Positions 1-10,539 of a stretch of 64,000 bases of DNA are shown here, one piece after another; the stretch's first letter is position 1, and every line of letters starts with the position of its first letter. The DNA comes from Poa pratensis. Its lineage: Eukaryota > Streptophyta > Magnoliopsida > Poales > Poaceae. The stretch is from NCBI GenBank assembly GCA_947311845.1, contig CAMZMU010000107.1, positions 21,694,359-21,758,358 on the forward strand, given 5' to 3'. The notes beneath the pieces were generated by a model. It worked only from the letters and a program-made list of their open reading frames with translations, did no database searches and was not told the origin of the DNA. A program made the translations under genes and the position numbers.

Positions 1-338
1 ATGACGTCAAGTGGTGATCATCATCAAGGTTGAGATGTGCAAGTTCAAGATGGGCATCTAGAAGATATCATATGCTTGAAGCTTGCAACCCATTTGGAGA
101 TAATGGTCAAGTGAAGATGTTCCTAAGAGAGGCACTCCCGTCTTGGTGTATGGGGAGCGATATGTGGGTCTTCACCAAGCAAAACGCAATCAAGAAAGGT
201 GGTCCACTTGAAGAGATCAAGATTGTCATCATCTGACTCAAGTGGAATGCGCAAGGCAAATGTATGATCTTGATAGGGTTTCTATTTTACCGGTCTCAAG
301 GTGTTAGTGGGAGACCGGGTTATAGGATAGACGTCGTA

Positions 339-1858
339 TGATGCATGTAAAATGCATACATGAACTTTGCATTATATTACTTATATTTCAATCATATTTG
401 CATCATATAAGGGTTCATTGTTTTATATTGATTTTGGGAATATTTCACAGTTTCCCTATTTTTTTGGAATTAACCCTGCACTGGTAGAAAACCCTATTTT
501 CTATATTTTGATGTTTCAGGGACCCAAACGACGTCCAAATGACCTAATATTTGCGGAGATCATTTTTTGGAAGGAACAAAGCGTAGGAGCGAAGGAAGCG
601 AAAAAATGGAAACTCGAGGGCCAAAAGAGGTGGGCCCACGCGGCCAGATTCCTTGGCCGCGTGGGACCCCCTATCCTGGGCCTCGAGCCTCCGATGCCGT
701 TGATCTTCTTCCCCGAGCCTCCGTCTTGACCTAAAAATGACTATAAAAATAGTCCCCCGACGGCTTTCGGAAGGGAGCGCCGCAGAAACACAAAACCACG
801 AAACAGAAGACCCGGAGCTGCAGATTGAAGGGGGAAAACTCCGGCGGGGTGCTGCCGGGGTGGTCTCCATCTTCTCCAACATCTCCACCATCATCACCAT
901 GATGAAGGGGGAGTAGTCCACCCCCTGGACTTTGGGTTTGTGGTGGTAACTTGATCTAATCTCTCTATGTATGATCATTGTTGAAGTCCATATGATGTGC
1001 CTTGCATAAGTATGGATCTATCTATGTAATTCCTATGGTGGATATTGTGGTATGAGATGTTATTTGTTATGCATTTACCGTTGTGTTGGATCTTTTATGA
1101 CTTGTCATACTTTGGAGATATTCTATGATGCATGTGATGGTTCGATTTATGCATAATGCCTTGTTTATCCATGTCATGAGGTGATTGACACCACCAAGTG
1201 TAGATAGATGAGAGAGATGTGGTCATGCACACGAAATATGAATCATTGCACTAGTGTTTAGAATATTGTCCATTATGAAGTATGATGTATGTAGGTACGG
1301 GATGGCCGATGTGACAACGGCATCTGTATTGAGTGACACAATACAGCCCAACATCCTTTATCTGGGGGTAAAAAGGAAGAAGTATGATGTGGGAGTGACA
1401 ACAAACCACGCTAGCCTTACGAGGGTGACCTAGCAACACAAATGATTATTTTCTTTCAACTATGTGTTTTAGGACATGTAGCCATCATAGAAGTTTACCA
1501 TTAAAGCATGACAATTGTGTGTACTTTTTATCTATAACATGATAATCACCATAGATGGGAGAGAGGATTGAGTGAACCCATGAACTCATGTCCATTGTTC
1601 CTATAAGAGAAAACCTTTGTCTTGTCCTCTTGCATTGAAGAGGATTGGGACACTTTTACATTCTTGTTTTGTTACATTAAACTTCCATCCATTAAATCAA
1701 CCATCTTGTTCTTTAAACCTGTTTAGTGCATAATCAACTAATACTTGTGACACTTTAGTTGTAGGGAATAGATAACTTTTCCTTCTTGCTCCTGCGGATC
1801 GATACCCTACTTCCACATTGAGAGGTGCTACAGTGATCCCCTGCTCTTGGGGTTATCA
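339..1858 (+). mobile_element. Solo LTR, probably Gypsy (1520 bp)
   Basis: The segment begins TGATGC and ends GTTATCA. It is flanked by TCGTA (334-338) and CCGTA (1859-1863), a 5 bp target duplication with one mismatch. Removing it restores the continuity of the surrounding LTR. A TATA-like box (CTATAAAAAT, 741-750) and a long downstream untranslated-type region with a purine-rich stretch fit a plus orientation. No internal domain or second LTR is present, as expected after unequal LTR recombination. It resembles the long LTRs of the abundant Triticeae Athila-type families by general layout; the exact family is not assigned. Confidence 0.75.
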
Positions 1859-2225
1859 CCGTACTATCAAGAGGGGCTCTCAAGTGAGTAACTTGATCGC
1901 ATCTTTGTGGAGAGCTCAAACCTTTGCATACTTGACATATCATCTTTCTTGGTTCTTATTCGGTTCTTCTCCTTGTTGGTTTTGGTGCTTGTCGTGATCT
2001 TCATGACAAGCCCAAGTTCACCGAAATCATATTTCGTGTGAAAACCTTTTGCGCTTTCGTGTTGGAAATATTACCGGTTCATCGTTGAGAAAGGTTCTAC
2101 ACCTTCCCATGAGTGGCATCCTCTCTCTATAGATGATCCTTAATATTTCCAACAAAACTGGTTTCACCTCATTTGGATTTCATACGTGAAAGTGATTGGG
2201 TTTGCAGTTTTGCTGGTTTACCAGG

Positions 2226-2519
2226 CCGGAGTCTCCGGTGTGCCCCAACCGGAGTCTCCGGACTCAGGGTTCCTTGTCGAAGAGCTCAAGGTGGTGTCAC
2301 CCACTGGACTCGGTCCGGAGAATGGCCGGAGTCTCCGCCCGGTCCGGAGTCTACGGACTCAGGGAGCAAAGTCTCCGGTCTCGGACTCAAGTTTCTGGCC
2401 CTGCCGACTCAAGCGTCAAGTGGTGACACCCACTGTCTTCAGTCCGGAAACTTACCGGAATGTTACCGGAGTCTCTGGTGTAGGTTGGAGTCTCCGGTCA
2501 CTCCGACCGGAGTCTCCGG
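2226..2519. repeat. Dispersed short palindrome array in the U3 part of an LTR
   Basis: At least seven full or partial copies of the 13-mer CCGGAGTCTCCGG, or a one-base variant, occur here, for example at 2226-2238, 2249-2261, 2344-2356, 2466-2478 and 2507-2519. The unit is palindromic around its central base. It lies just upstream of the LTR TATA box at 2557, a place where retrotransposon enhancers usually sit. Confidence 0.8.
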
Positions 2520-2556
2520 TGTGACTTTTCTGCAACGGCTATTTTTCGTGGGGTCC

Positions 2557-2564
2557 TATAAAAG
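2557..2564 (+). promoter_or_regulatory. TATA box of the outer LTR
   Basis: TATAAAAG follows the palindrome-rich U3 region and precedes a C-rich leader. It is a good match to a plant TATA box and gives the LTR its orientation. Confidence 0.6.
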
Positions 2565-3161
2565 GCCCCCTTCTTCCCCAAATGAACTGCTGGTTGCTGG
2601 GCTCATTTTTCCCTCTCTCTCTTGCCATTGTTGACCTTGAAAAGCTTGCCCATCTCTCAATCCCTCCCATGATTCTTGCATATCTTTGAGGGAAAAGAGA
2701 GAGGAGATCTAGATCCACATTTCCACCAATCCATCATTCCTCTAAGTGAGGGGAACCCTTTGGATCTATACCTTGGAGTTTCATTTGTTGAGTTCTTCTT
2801 TATTCTTCCTCTCTTCTCCCCCCACAAGCATTAGTTGCTTTTGGTGGGATTTGGGAGTGGAGGACTTGAGTACTTCTTGTGTTCTTGCCTTTGCTTTTGT
2901 GCATCGGTTTGCTCTCTCCACGAGGATTCGTGGAAGTGAAAATTGTGAGCTTGTTACTCTTGGGTCGTTGGACCCTAGACGGTTGTTGGTGACTTGAGAG
3001 CTCCCAATCCTTTTGTGGGTTGTGCCTCAAGATTGTTGTAAAGGCTCCGGATTCCGCCTTGAAGGATTCCGATAGTGGAAGGTGAACCGAGCTTTTGGGC
3101 AAGGTTCATCGGAGAATAGGGTGAGGCCATTTGTGGCGTTTGAGTTTGAAACTCACACCCC

Positions 3162-3622
3162 TGATGACGTGAAACACACGTTCGTTGGGAGACCCCAAGA
3201 GGAAGGTATGATGTAGTCAGCATCAAGTTTTCCCTCAGAAAGAAACCAAGGTTATCGAAAGGGCGCCGGCTGGAGAGGCCTGTGGGGCCCACACGCACCC
3301 TGGGCGTGCCAGAGGGGGGCCCCGCGCCCTGGCCACGTGTGGGGCCCACGTGGCTCCTCTCCGTCGCCTCTTTGGTCCGTCAGATGAGTTCTGGTAAAAT
3401 AGGGACTCCCGTGTAGTTTCGTCCAATTCCGAGAATATTTCCAGACTAGCTTTTCTGGAATACAAAAACAGCAGAAAACAGGAACTGGCACTTCGGCATC
3501 TTGTTAATAGGTTAGTCCCAAAAAATGTATAAAAGTGATATAAAGTAGATGCAAAACATGTAGCAATTGGTATAAAACAAGCATGGAACATCAAAAATTA
3601 TAGATACGTTTGAGACGTATCA
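3162..3622 (-). repeat. 3' LTR of the Athila-type element with 1140 bp internal deletion
   Basis: Positions 3162-3259 match 7374-7471 and positions 3257-3622 match 8609-8974. The 1140 bp between them in the other LTR is absent. The junction lies in CGA, present at both ends of the missing segment, so it looks like a microhomology-mediated deletion. Confidence 0.85.
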
Positions 3623-3640
3623 GCATCCCCAAGCTTAGTT
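3623..3640 (-). other. Polypurine tract of the Athila-type element
   Basis: Read on the minus strand, AAGCTTGGGGATGC lies directly upstream of the 3' LTR. Similar purine-rich words recur in the internal non-coding part near 5570 and 5625. Confidence 0.55.
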
Positions 3641-6289
3641 CCTACTCGTCCTCGAGTAGGTAAACGATAAAAACAAGATAATTTTTGAGGTGACATGCTA
3701 CTATCATAATCTTGATCATATAATATTGCAAGGCACATGTAAATGAATGAAGTGATCCAAGTCAATGGTCTATAATTTGCTATCAAATAGATAATGAGTA
3801 AACAATGAATCACACAAGCTAAACGTTTTCATGAATAGTACTTTCGAGACAAGCATCAAACAGTTTTGCATAAGTGTTAACTCATAAAGCAATAGTTTCT
3901 AATAAAAGGTATTTAATCAACACAAAGGAAGAATTTAGTTTCAGCATTTGCTTCAACTTTCAACATATTTATCTCATGGATATTGTCAACACAAAGTAGT
4001 ATAACAAGTCCAATACATTGCATATAACGCATGTTGTAACAAAATTGACACTAGTGTTTGCTTGTGGAAGACAGAAAGAATAGGAAAACTGACTCAACAT
4101 AAAAGTAAAAGAAAGGCCCTTCGCAGAGGGAAGCAGGGATTAAATCATGTGCTAGAGCTTTTAGGTTTTTGAAAGCATATAGAGATTGCATAAAATATTT
4201 GATACTCCTCCCAACCTTGCTAACACAAGCCATGGCTAACCGAATCCTCGGGTGCCTTCCATCAATCACATACCATGGAGGAGTATCTATTTTTGAGAGG
4301 TGTTTGTTAATTGTCAACGAATGGTAGCGGGTGAGAACAGTATTCTACCTGTCGAACGGACTTTTAAGAGCGGCTCCCATGAAGGACGTTATTTCTACCA
4401 GCAAGGCAGATCATCCCTCTTTCTCTTTGGTTTACACACATTCAGGTATTTCACTGTTTGTCATTGCTTACTGATGAATCAGGGCAAAAGTGTGAAGAGA
4501 ATTAATTGGTTAAAGTTGTAATTAATTGGGACTGGGCACCCCGTTGCCAGCTCTTTTTGCAAGTTATTGGATAAGCGGATGTATATGCCACTAGTCCAGG
4601 TGTAAAAGTCCACTCGACAAATAGAATAAAGAATAACCACACTAATTCCTCATGAGCTAGTAAACATTGACACAAAAAGGGAATAATAACATTTTGAATA
4701 ATTTAAAGGTAGCACATGAAAAATTTACTTGGAGTGGCAAGGAAATACCACATATAGGTAGTTATGGTGGACACAAATGGCATGGATTTTGGCTCAAGGA
4801 TTTGGATGCACGAGAAGCATTCCCTCTCAGTACAGAGTTTAGGCTAGCAAGGTTATGTAAGCAAACAAGAATATCAACCCGTACACCAAGTTTTATATGA
4901 CAAACATATTGCAAACGTTATAAGACTTCATACCGTCTTCCTTGTTAACCAAACCCTGTTATTAGAAAATATCTAGACCTTAGAGGTACCACTGATGCAA
5001 ACCAAATTTTCAACAAGCTTTACGGTAGTTCTTCACTAATAGGCTTAACTCATGTGATGCACAATTTAATCATGATCTACTTGTTAACTCAAAACAATTG
5101 ACAAGCATCAAGTTATCCATTTTAGTGATCTACAAGATTAAGCAAGTTTTTCCTTATACCAATTACCACATGCAACATTTTCTGAACCAACCAAACACCA
5201 ATCAATTTATTTCATCAACTCTCCAAACAAATATAAGTGAAGCAAGAGAGTACTTTCTACAAAAGAAAGCTAATAGCTCTGACAAGAGATACATGAAAAC
5301 AAGAGCTAAAAGCTGAACAGCGCTAGATATGAATACTCAACAAATATAAGTGAAGAATAGGAGTATTCTCATGAAAAAGCGGAGCGTGTCTCTCTCCCAA
5401 TCAAGAATGCTAGGGTCCAGTCAAGCTTTATTGAAAATAAAAATGCAATACTGAAAATAAAAAGCACACAGACGCTCCAAGAAAAGCACATATGATGTGA
5501 AAGAATTAAAATATAGTTTCACTAGAGATGACCTGATAATTTTGACGATGAAGAAGGGGATGCCTTGGGCATCCCCAAGCTTAGACGCTTGAGTCTTCTT
5601 GAAATATGCTGGGGAGATCCATGGGAGCCTCCCCAAGCTTAAGCTCTTCACTCTTCTTGATCCTATTATATCATCCTTCTCTCTTGACCCTTGAAAACTT
5701 CCGTCACACCAAACTCAAAGTAGATCTCATTAGAGGGTTAGTGCATAATCAAAAATTCACATGTTCTGTAAAGACGCAATATGATTTGTTACTTTAAACA
5801 TTAGCTACAGCCACTGATGTTATGTGAAGCTCTTCCACCCAAAAAAGAATTTCACTCAACACTAGTAAAAGAGAGAATGCGAAAAATAAAAAGGCATAAT
5901 CTGTCTAAAACAGAACAGTCCGCAAAGACGAATTTTTTCGAGGCACTTACGACGCTCAGATCGAGAAACTCTGAACTAATGAAAGTTTCAGACATTCATA
6001 AAGATTACGCACAAAAATTTTCAGATTTTTTTAACAATCTGGTGATTTTAGGAATTTCGTACAGTGAACAGCAAAAATCTGTTTCTGCGCAGCAATCAAA
6101 ATTAAGCATCATCTTATCATTAGAGGCTACTCTTGGCACAACAATGCGAGAAAATAAAGATACAAAGGAGTTGCTACAGAAGTAAACAAACTCCTTGACT
6201 CAATAAAAGAAAAATTGCAGAAAAATAAAATGGGTTGCCTCCCATAAGCGCTTTTCTTTAACGCCTTTTAGCTAGGCACAAAGCATGCA
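3641..6289 (-). other. Internal non-coding region of the Athila-type element
   Basis: No frame longer than about 120 codons is present and none resembles a known domain. The region is AT-rich with recurring purine-rich words such as CTTGGGGA on the minus strand. It probably replaces the pol genes of the autonomous relatives. Confidence 0.55.
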
Positions 6290-7105
6290 TCAAGTATTAC
6301 CAAAGACATTGAAATCTCCTAACCTTTCGGTGGGATCGTCCTTCTTAATTGGAAAGAAGAACCTTCGATTAATAGGGGTATTGAATTTCATAAACCCATA
6401 CTTTGCATTAATAAATACCCCATTGTTCTTTAAAAAGGGTCTTCCAAGGACAATATTACCAGGAGATTTTGCAAGAATCATAAAATTAACAGGGACAGTC
6501 TTATTCTGAATAGTAACCTTAACATCGTTAATAATCCCTATACTTTTTATGATTGTTCCATCCGCATGAAAATGAAAAACAGGGTAACTAACCATATTAT
6601 CATATTTTAATAAATCATAAACCATTTTTGGCATGATGGACATTGTAGAACCAAGATCACAGTAGGCACGGAACTTTTCATTACCAATATTAATCTCAAT
6701 GAATGGTTCCCAATCATTTTTTAACTCAACTAAAGGTTGTTCTTTAGGATTATGGCTCAGAGTTAATTCATCAATTGACTTTTCTATTTTATCTAGCTTA
6801 GAGAATATCCCAGTTTCATCCACTAGTGGAAAAATTGCCAAACCACTCAAAATATTATGAGCTTTCATTGAATCAATCTCAGAAAAGGTTTCCCCTACCA
6901 TGGTATCTAGAGCAAGTTGATAAACAGAAAATAAACCATGGTAGAAATTTTTTATAAGAACTCTCAAGTCCATCTTAGGTTGCACCTTCTTGTGCAATTC
7001 CAAAATTCTCGCCCAGGCATTCCTAAAGGATTCCCCACCTTCCTGCCTAAAAGTAATAATTTCTCCCACAGGTGGCACTACGGAAAAAGGAGCAGAGCTA
7101 GACAT
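6290..7105 (-). CDS. Gag fragment fused to retropepsin-like aspartic protease of the Athila-type element
   Basis: The frame is open on the minus strand from far upstream, but the ATG at 7103-7105 is the most likely start because the frame above it runs through the primer-binding site and LTR. It gives 271 aa. Residues about 20-90 resemble part of an Athila Gag (ESFRNAWARI and following). Residues about 145-255 form a retropepsin: the active-site turn reads CDLGSTMSIMP and the C-terminal part has the ILAKSPGNIVLGRPFL motif. Retropepsins cut the Gag-Pol polyprotein inside virus-like particles. The frame ends without entering reverse transcriptase, so the element depends on other copies for replication. 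Possible alternative: a larger polyprotein truncated by deletion. Confidence 0.7.
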   Translation of the reverse strand: MSSSAPFSVVPPVGEIITFRQEGGESFRNAWARILELHKKVQPKMDLRVLIKNFYHGLFSVYQLALDTMVGETFSEIDSMKAHNILSGLAIFPLVDETGIFSKLDKIEKSIDELTLSHNPKEQPLVELKNDWEPFIEINIGNEKFRAYCDLGSTMSIMPKMVYDLLKYDNMVSYPVFHFHADGTIIKSIGIINDVKVTIQNKTVPVNFMILAKSPGNIVLGRPFLKNNGVFINAKYGFMKFNTPINRRFFFPIKKDDPTERLGDFNVFGNT

Positions 7106-7344
7106 GATGACTAACAGAAAACAAGACTGAAAATAAACTAAATGCAAGTAACTAATTTTTTTGTGTTTTTGATAATTGAAAGCAAACAAGATAAAATAAA
7201 ATAAACTAAGCAAGACAAAAACAAAGTAAAGAGATTGGAAGCGTGAAACTCCCCTTGCAGAAGACTGCTGTCTCCCCGGCAACGGCGCCAGAAAAATATC
7301 TTGCGTCGAAGGGAGATAGGAGTCTGCTGAAGAAGTGCTTCCAC

Positions 7345-7362
7345 TCCCCGGCAACGGCGCCA
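7345..7362 (-). other. Primer-binding site of the Athila-type element
   Basis: On the minus strand TGGCGCCGTTGCCGGGGA lies 11 bases inside the 5' LTR. This form is usual for Athila/Tat elements and probably pairs with tRNA-Asp. A second full copy lies at 7273-7290, and a shorter copy of the core (AACGGCGCCAGAAAAAT) begins at 7504 inside the LTR itself. Confidence 0.7.
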
Positions 7363-7373
7363 GAAAAATAGCT

Positions 7374-8974
7374 TGATGACGTGAAACACACGTTCGTTGG
7401 GAGACCCCAAGAGGAAGGTATGATGTAGTCAGCAGCAAGTTTTCCCTCAGAAAGAAACCAAGGTTATCGAACCAGTAGGAGCAGCAACTCTTCAGAAGGT
7501 TGTCAACGGCGCCAGAAAAATAGTGTTGTTGATGGGAGTCTGGACTGTTGACGTGGAATCTGCACACAACACAATCAAACTACTTTGCCCCAACGAAACA
7601 GTGAGGTTGTCAATCTCACTGGCTTGCTGAAAACAAAGGATTAAACGTATGGTGTGGAAAATGAGTATTAAATTGCAGAGAATGAAAAAGGAACAGTTTG
7701 CAGTTTGTGGTTGTTTAATCAGTGTAAAAGAATGGACCGGGGTCCACAGTTCACTAGTGGTGTCTCTCCATAAAAGATAACTAACATGTTGGGTGAACAA
7801 ATTACAGCTGGGCAATTGACGAATAGTGAGCGCATGACAATGCATATACATGACATGTTGACTACTATGATATTTAATTGGGCATTACGACATAATACAT
7901 AGATCGTTATCCAACAGCATCTATGACTAATAATCCACCGCCGGGTTGTCATCCGAGTCCCCCATTGGTATTAAGTTGCAAGCAACGGATAATTGCATTA
8001 AGTAAAGTGCGTAATGTAAACAAACACATATGTCCGTGGACATAGCATCGTTAGGTTATCCCTAGTGGCAACAGCACATCCACAAACTTAGAACTTTCTG
8101 TCACTGTCCCAGGTTAAACGGAGACATGAACCCACTATCTAGCATAAATACTCTCTCTTGGAGTTACAAGCATCTACTTGGCCAAAGCATCTACGAGTAA
8201 CGGAAAGCATGCAAGATCTTAAATAACATATAAGATAGATTGATAATCAACTTGACATAATATTCAATATTCATCGGATCCCAGCAAACACAACATGTAG
8301 CATTACAATAATATGATCTTGATCATGTAGGGCAGCTCACAAGATCTAAACATGATGGCACAAAGTGGAGAGACAACCATCTAGCTACTGCTATGGACCC
8401 GTAGTCCAAGGATGAACTACTCACGCATCACTCCGGAGGCAGGCATGGCGATGTAGAAGCCTCCGGTGACGATTCCCCTCTCCGGCAGGGTGCCGGGAAG
8501 AGGTTCTGAACCCTCCCGAGCTAGGGTTGACGACGGCGGCGTCTCTAGAACTTTTCGTGGATATTTGCTCAGGTACTTATGGTTTTCGCGTCGGGGGGAA
8601 TAAGTAGGCGAAAGGGCGGCGGCTGGAGAGGCCTGTGGGGCCCACACCACCCTGGGCGCGCCAGAGGGGGGCCCCGTGCCCTGGCCACGTGTGGGGCCCA
8701 CGTGGCTCCTCTCCGTCGCCTCTTTGGTCCGTCAGATGAGTTCTGGTAAAATAGGGACTCCCGTGTAGTTTAGTCCAATTCCGAGAATATTTCCAGACTA
8801 GCTTTTCTGGAATACAAAAACAGCAGAAAACAGGAACTGGCACTTCGGCATCTTGTTAATAGGTTAGTCCCAAAAAATGTATAAAAGTGATATACAGTAG
8901 ATGCAAAACATGTAGCAATTGGTATAAAACAGGCATGGAACATCAAAAATTATAGATACGTTTGAGACGTATCA
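7374..8974 (-). repeat. 5' LTR of the Athila-type element (1601 bp, full length)
   Basis: This copy is complete relative to its partner at 3162-3622. Read on the minus strand it starts TGATACGTCTC and ends CGTCATCA. The untranslated leader with its start-codon-like context lies around 8400-8560, as in related wheat LTRs. Confidence 0.85.
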
Positions 8975-9306
8975 ACCCCTCCAACGAGACGTATTCCCCT
9001 AAAAAGAAGAAACTCGGGAATACATCATCGTCTCCGCGTGTCTCGGTTATTTCTATACCCGAGCTCTTTACTTATGCACTTTACATTGTGATAGCCTTCG
9101 TGCTTGAAGTCTTTTATCTTGCTATATCACCTTGTTGCTTGTCTTGCTTAGCATAAGTTGTTGGTGCACATAGGTGAACCTAGTATATTTAGGTTGTATG
9201 GTTGTTAAATTAAAACACCTAGTTTTATTCCGCATTTATCAAGCCTAAACCCGAAAGGTTTTAATCGCCTATTCACCCCCCTCTAGGCGACATCCGTGTC
9301 CTTTCA

Positions 9307-10150
9307 ACAACACTACACTATCATCATTGCTTCAAGAATTTTGTATCCCTAGCTCTAGTTCTTCTCATGATTCTTCGGTTTGTAATGCCTGTCAATGCGG
9401 CAAACATGTTCGTCTCCCCTTTAGTACATCAACTACGGCCGCTACTTTTCCCTTTGAGCTATTACATTGTGATCTTTGGACATCTCCTATTCCTAGTGTC
9501 TCTGGTTTTAAATATTATTTAGTTATTCTTAATGATTATTCACATTACATATGGACATTTCTTCTTCGTGCCAAATCTGATGCTCACGCCGTGTTTCTCA
9601 ACTTTTACCAATATGCTTTTGCGCACTTCAGCCTCCCAATATGATTCATTCAATGTGATAACGGCCGTGAATTCGACAACACTAGAAACCGTGATTTCTT
9701 CCTTTCTAAGGGCACACTTCTTCGTTTTTTCTGTCCATACACATCACCTCAAAATGGCAAAGCCGAACGATCTCTTAGGTCTATCAATGATATCCTACGA
9801 ACTATCCTCCTACAAGCCTCTCTTCCTCCTCGTTTTTGGGCCGAAGCTCTTCACACCACAACCTATCTCATCAACATTAGACCAACAAAAACTTGTCCTG
9901 CGTATACTCCTTTCAATTCCCTCTTCTTAGACCACCCTGATTACTCTTCTCTCCGCGTCTTTGGCTGTCTCTGTTACCCCAATATCACCGCAACCACACC
10001 TCACAAACTACATGCTCGATCTCTTCCTTGCATTTTTCTTGGGCTATCCGATGATCACAAGGGCTATCGTTGTTACGATCCCATCTTGGGCCGGGTTCTT
10101 CTCTCTCGCCCTGTTACTTTTGATGAAAACACATTCCCCTTCGTCACCAT
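9307..10150 (+). pseudogene. Copia integrase region
   Basis: The frame beginning near 9327 shows the second half of the zinc-binding motif (CNACQCGKH). It then has the catalytic acids in context: aspartate in LLHCDLW, aspartate in QCDNGREF and glutamate in NGKAERS. An in-frame TGA at 9642 interrupts the protein between the first two regions, after which the same frame resumes. A proline-rich linker follows up to about 10540. Integrase would join the cDNA to the host chromosome; this copy is not functional as it stands. Confidence 0.8.
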
Positions 10151-10539
10151 ACCTTCTCCATCCTCGATCCCTCCATCCACTACAAAACACCAACCTTTTC
10201 TCTCCACATCATCCCCACAAACCTTCTCTCCCCCTCCTGAGCCATCCACACCCGAGCCACCATCTCCTCCAAGTCGCACAGATCAACTCCTGCTGGGGCA
10301 GATTTTTCTGCCAGGGCACACTCTTCTGACGCGGCAGACCTTTCCGATTTCTCTGCCGTGGCAGCATCCGACCAACCATCGCCCCCTTCTCCTGCCACGC
10401 TTACCGACTTGCCTCCCCCTCCTCATGCTATTTCTGTACCAATTCCTGAAAACGATCATGTCATGCGTACTCGTGCCAAGCATGGCTTTCATCTTCCTGT
10501 GCGCAAACTAAATTTAACAACCACACCCACTCTTTCTCC

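Larger units (their letters stand above)
3162..8974 (-). mobile_element. Athila-type Gypsy retrotransposon, non-autonomous, with perfect target duplication
   Basis: The element is bounded by TGATGACG at 3162 and ATCA at 8974 and flanked by ACCCC on both sides (3157-3161 and 8975-8979). Internal coding lies on the minus strand, so the 5' LTR is the right-hand one. The 3.75 kb internal part encodes only a short Gag-like region and a retropepsin; no reverse transcriptase, RNase H or integrase is visible. The shared parts of the two LTRs differ at about seven positions plus one indel over roughly 460 bp, which indicates moderate age. By layout it belongs to the large Triticeae Athila-type group; the family name is not assigned. 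Confidence 0.85.
1..9306 (+). mobile_element. Long LTR of an unassigned retrotransposon, cut by the window edge and by two nested insertions
   Basis: After removing the nested elements (339-1858 and 3162-8974), the pieces 1-338, 1859-3161 and 8975-9306 read as one continuous LTR. Its right end shows the layout of a plant LTR terminus, ending in CA at 9306. No primer-binding site follows; the next bases belong to a Copia integrase region, so this looks like a solo or truncated LTR sitting in the Copia element. A TATAAAAG box at 2557-2564 sets the orientation as plus. The start lies left of the window, so the expected ACAAC target duplication cannot be checked. The family is not assigned. Confidence 0.6.

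Noticed and set aside
544..978. 144-codon minus-strand frame
   Set aside because: It lies wholly inside the solo LTR, on the strand opposite to its transcript, and shows no domain.
2173..2634. 153-codon frame rich in SLR and SPV repeats
   Set aside because: It is the translation of the CCGGAGTCTCCGG palindromes in an LTR; three frames are open together, which is a composition effect.
10073..10492. Minus-strand glycine- and arginine-rich frames
   Set aside because: They are shadows of the proline-rich linker between Copia integrase and reverse transcriptase.
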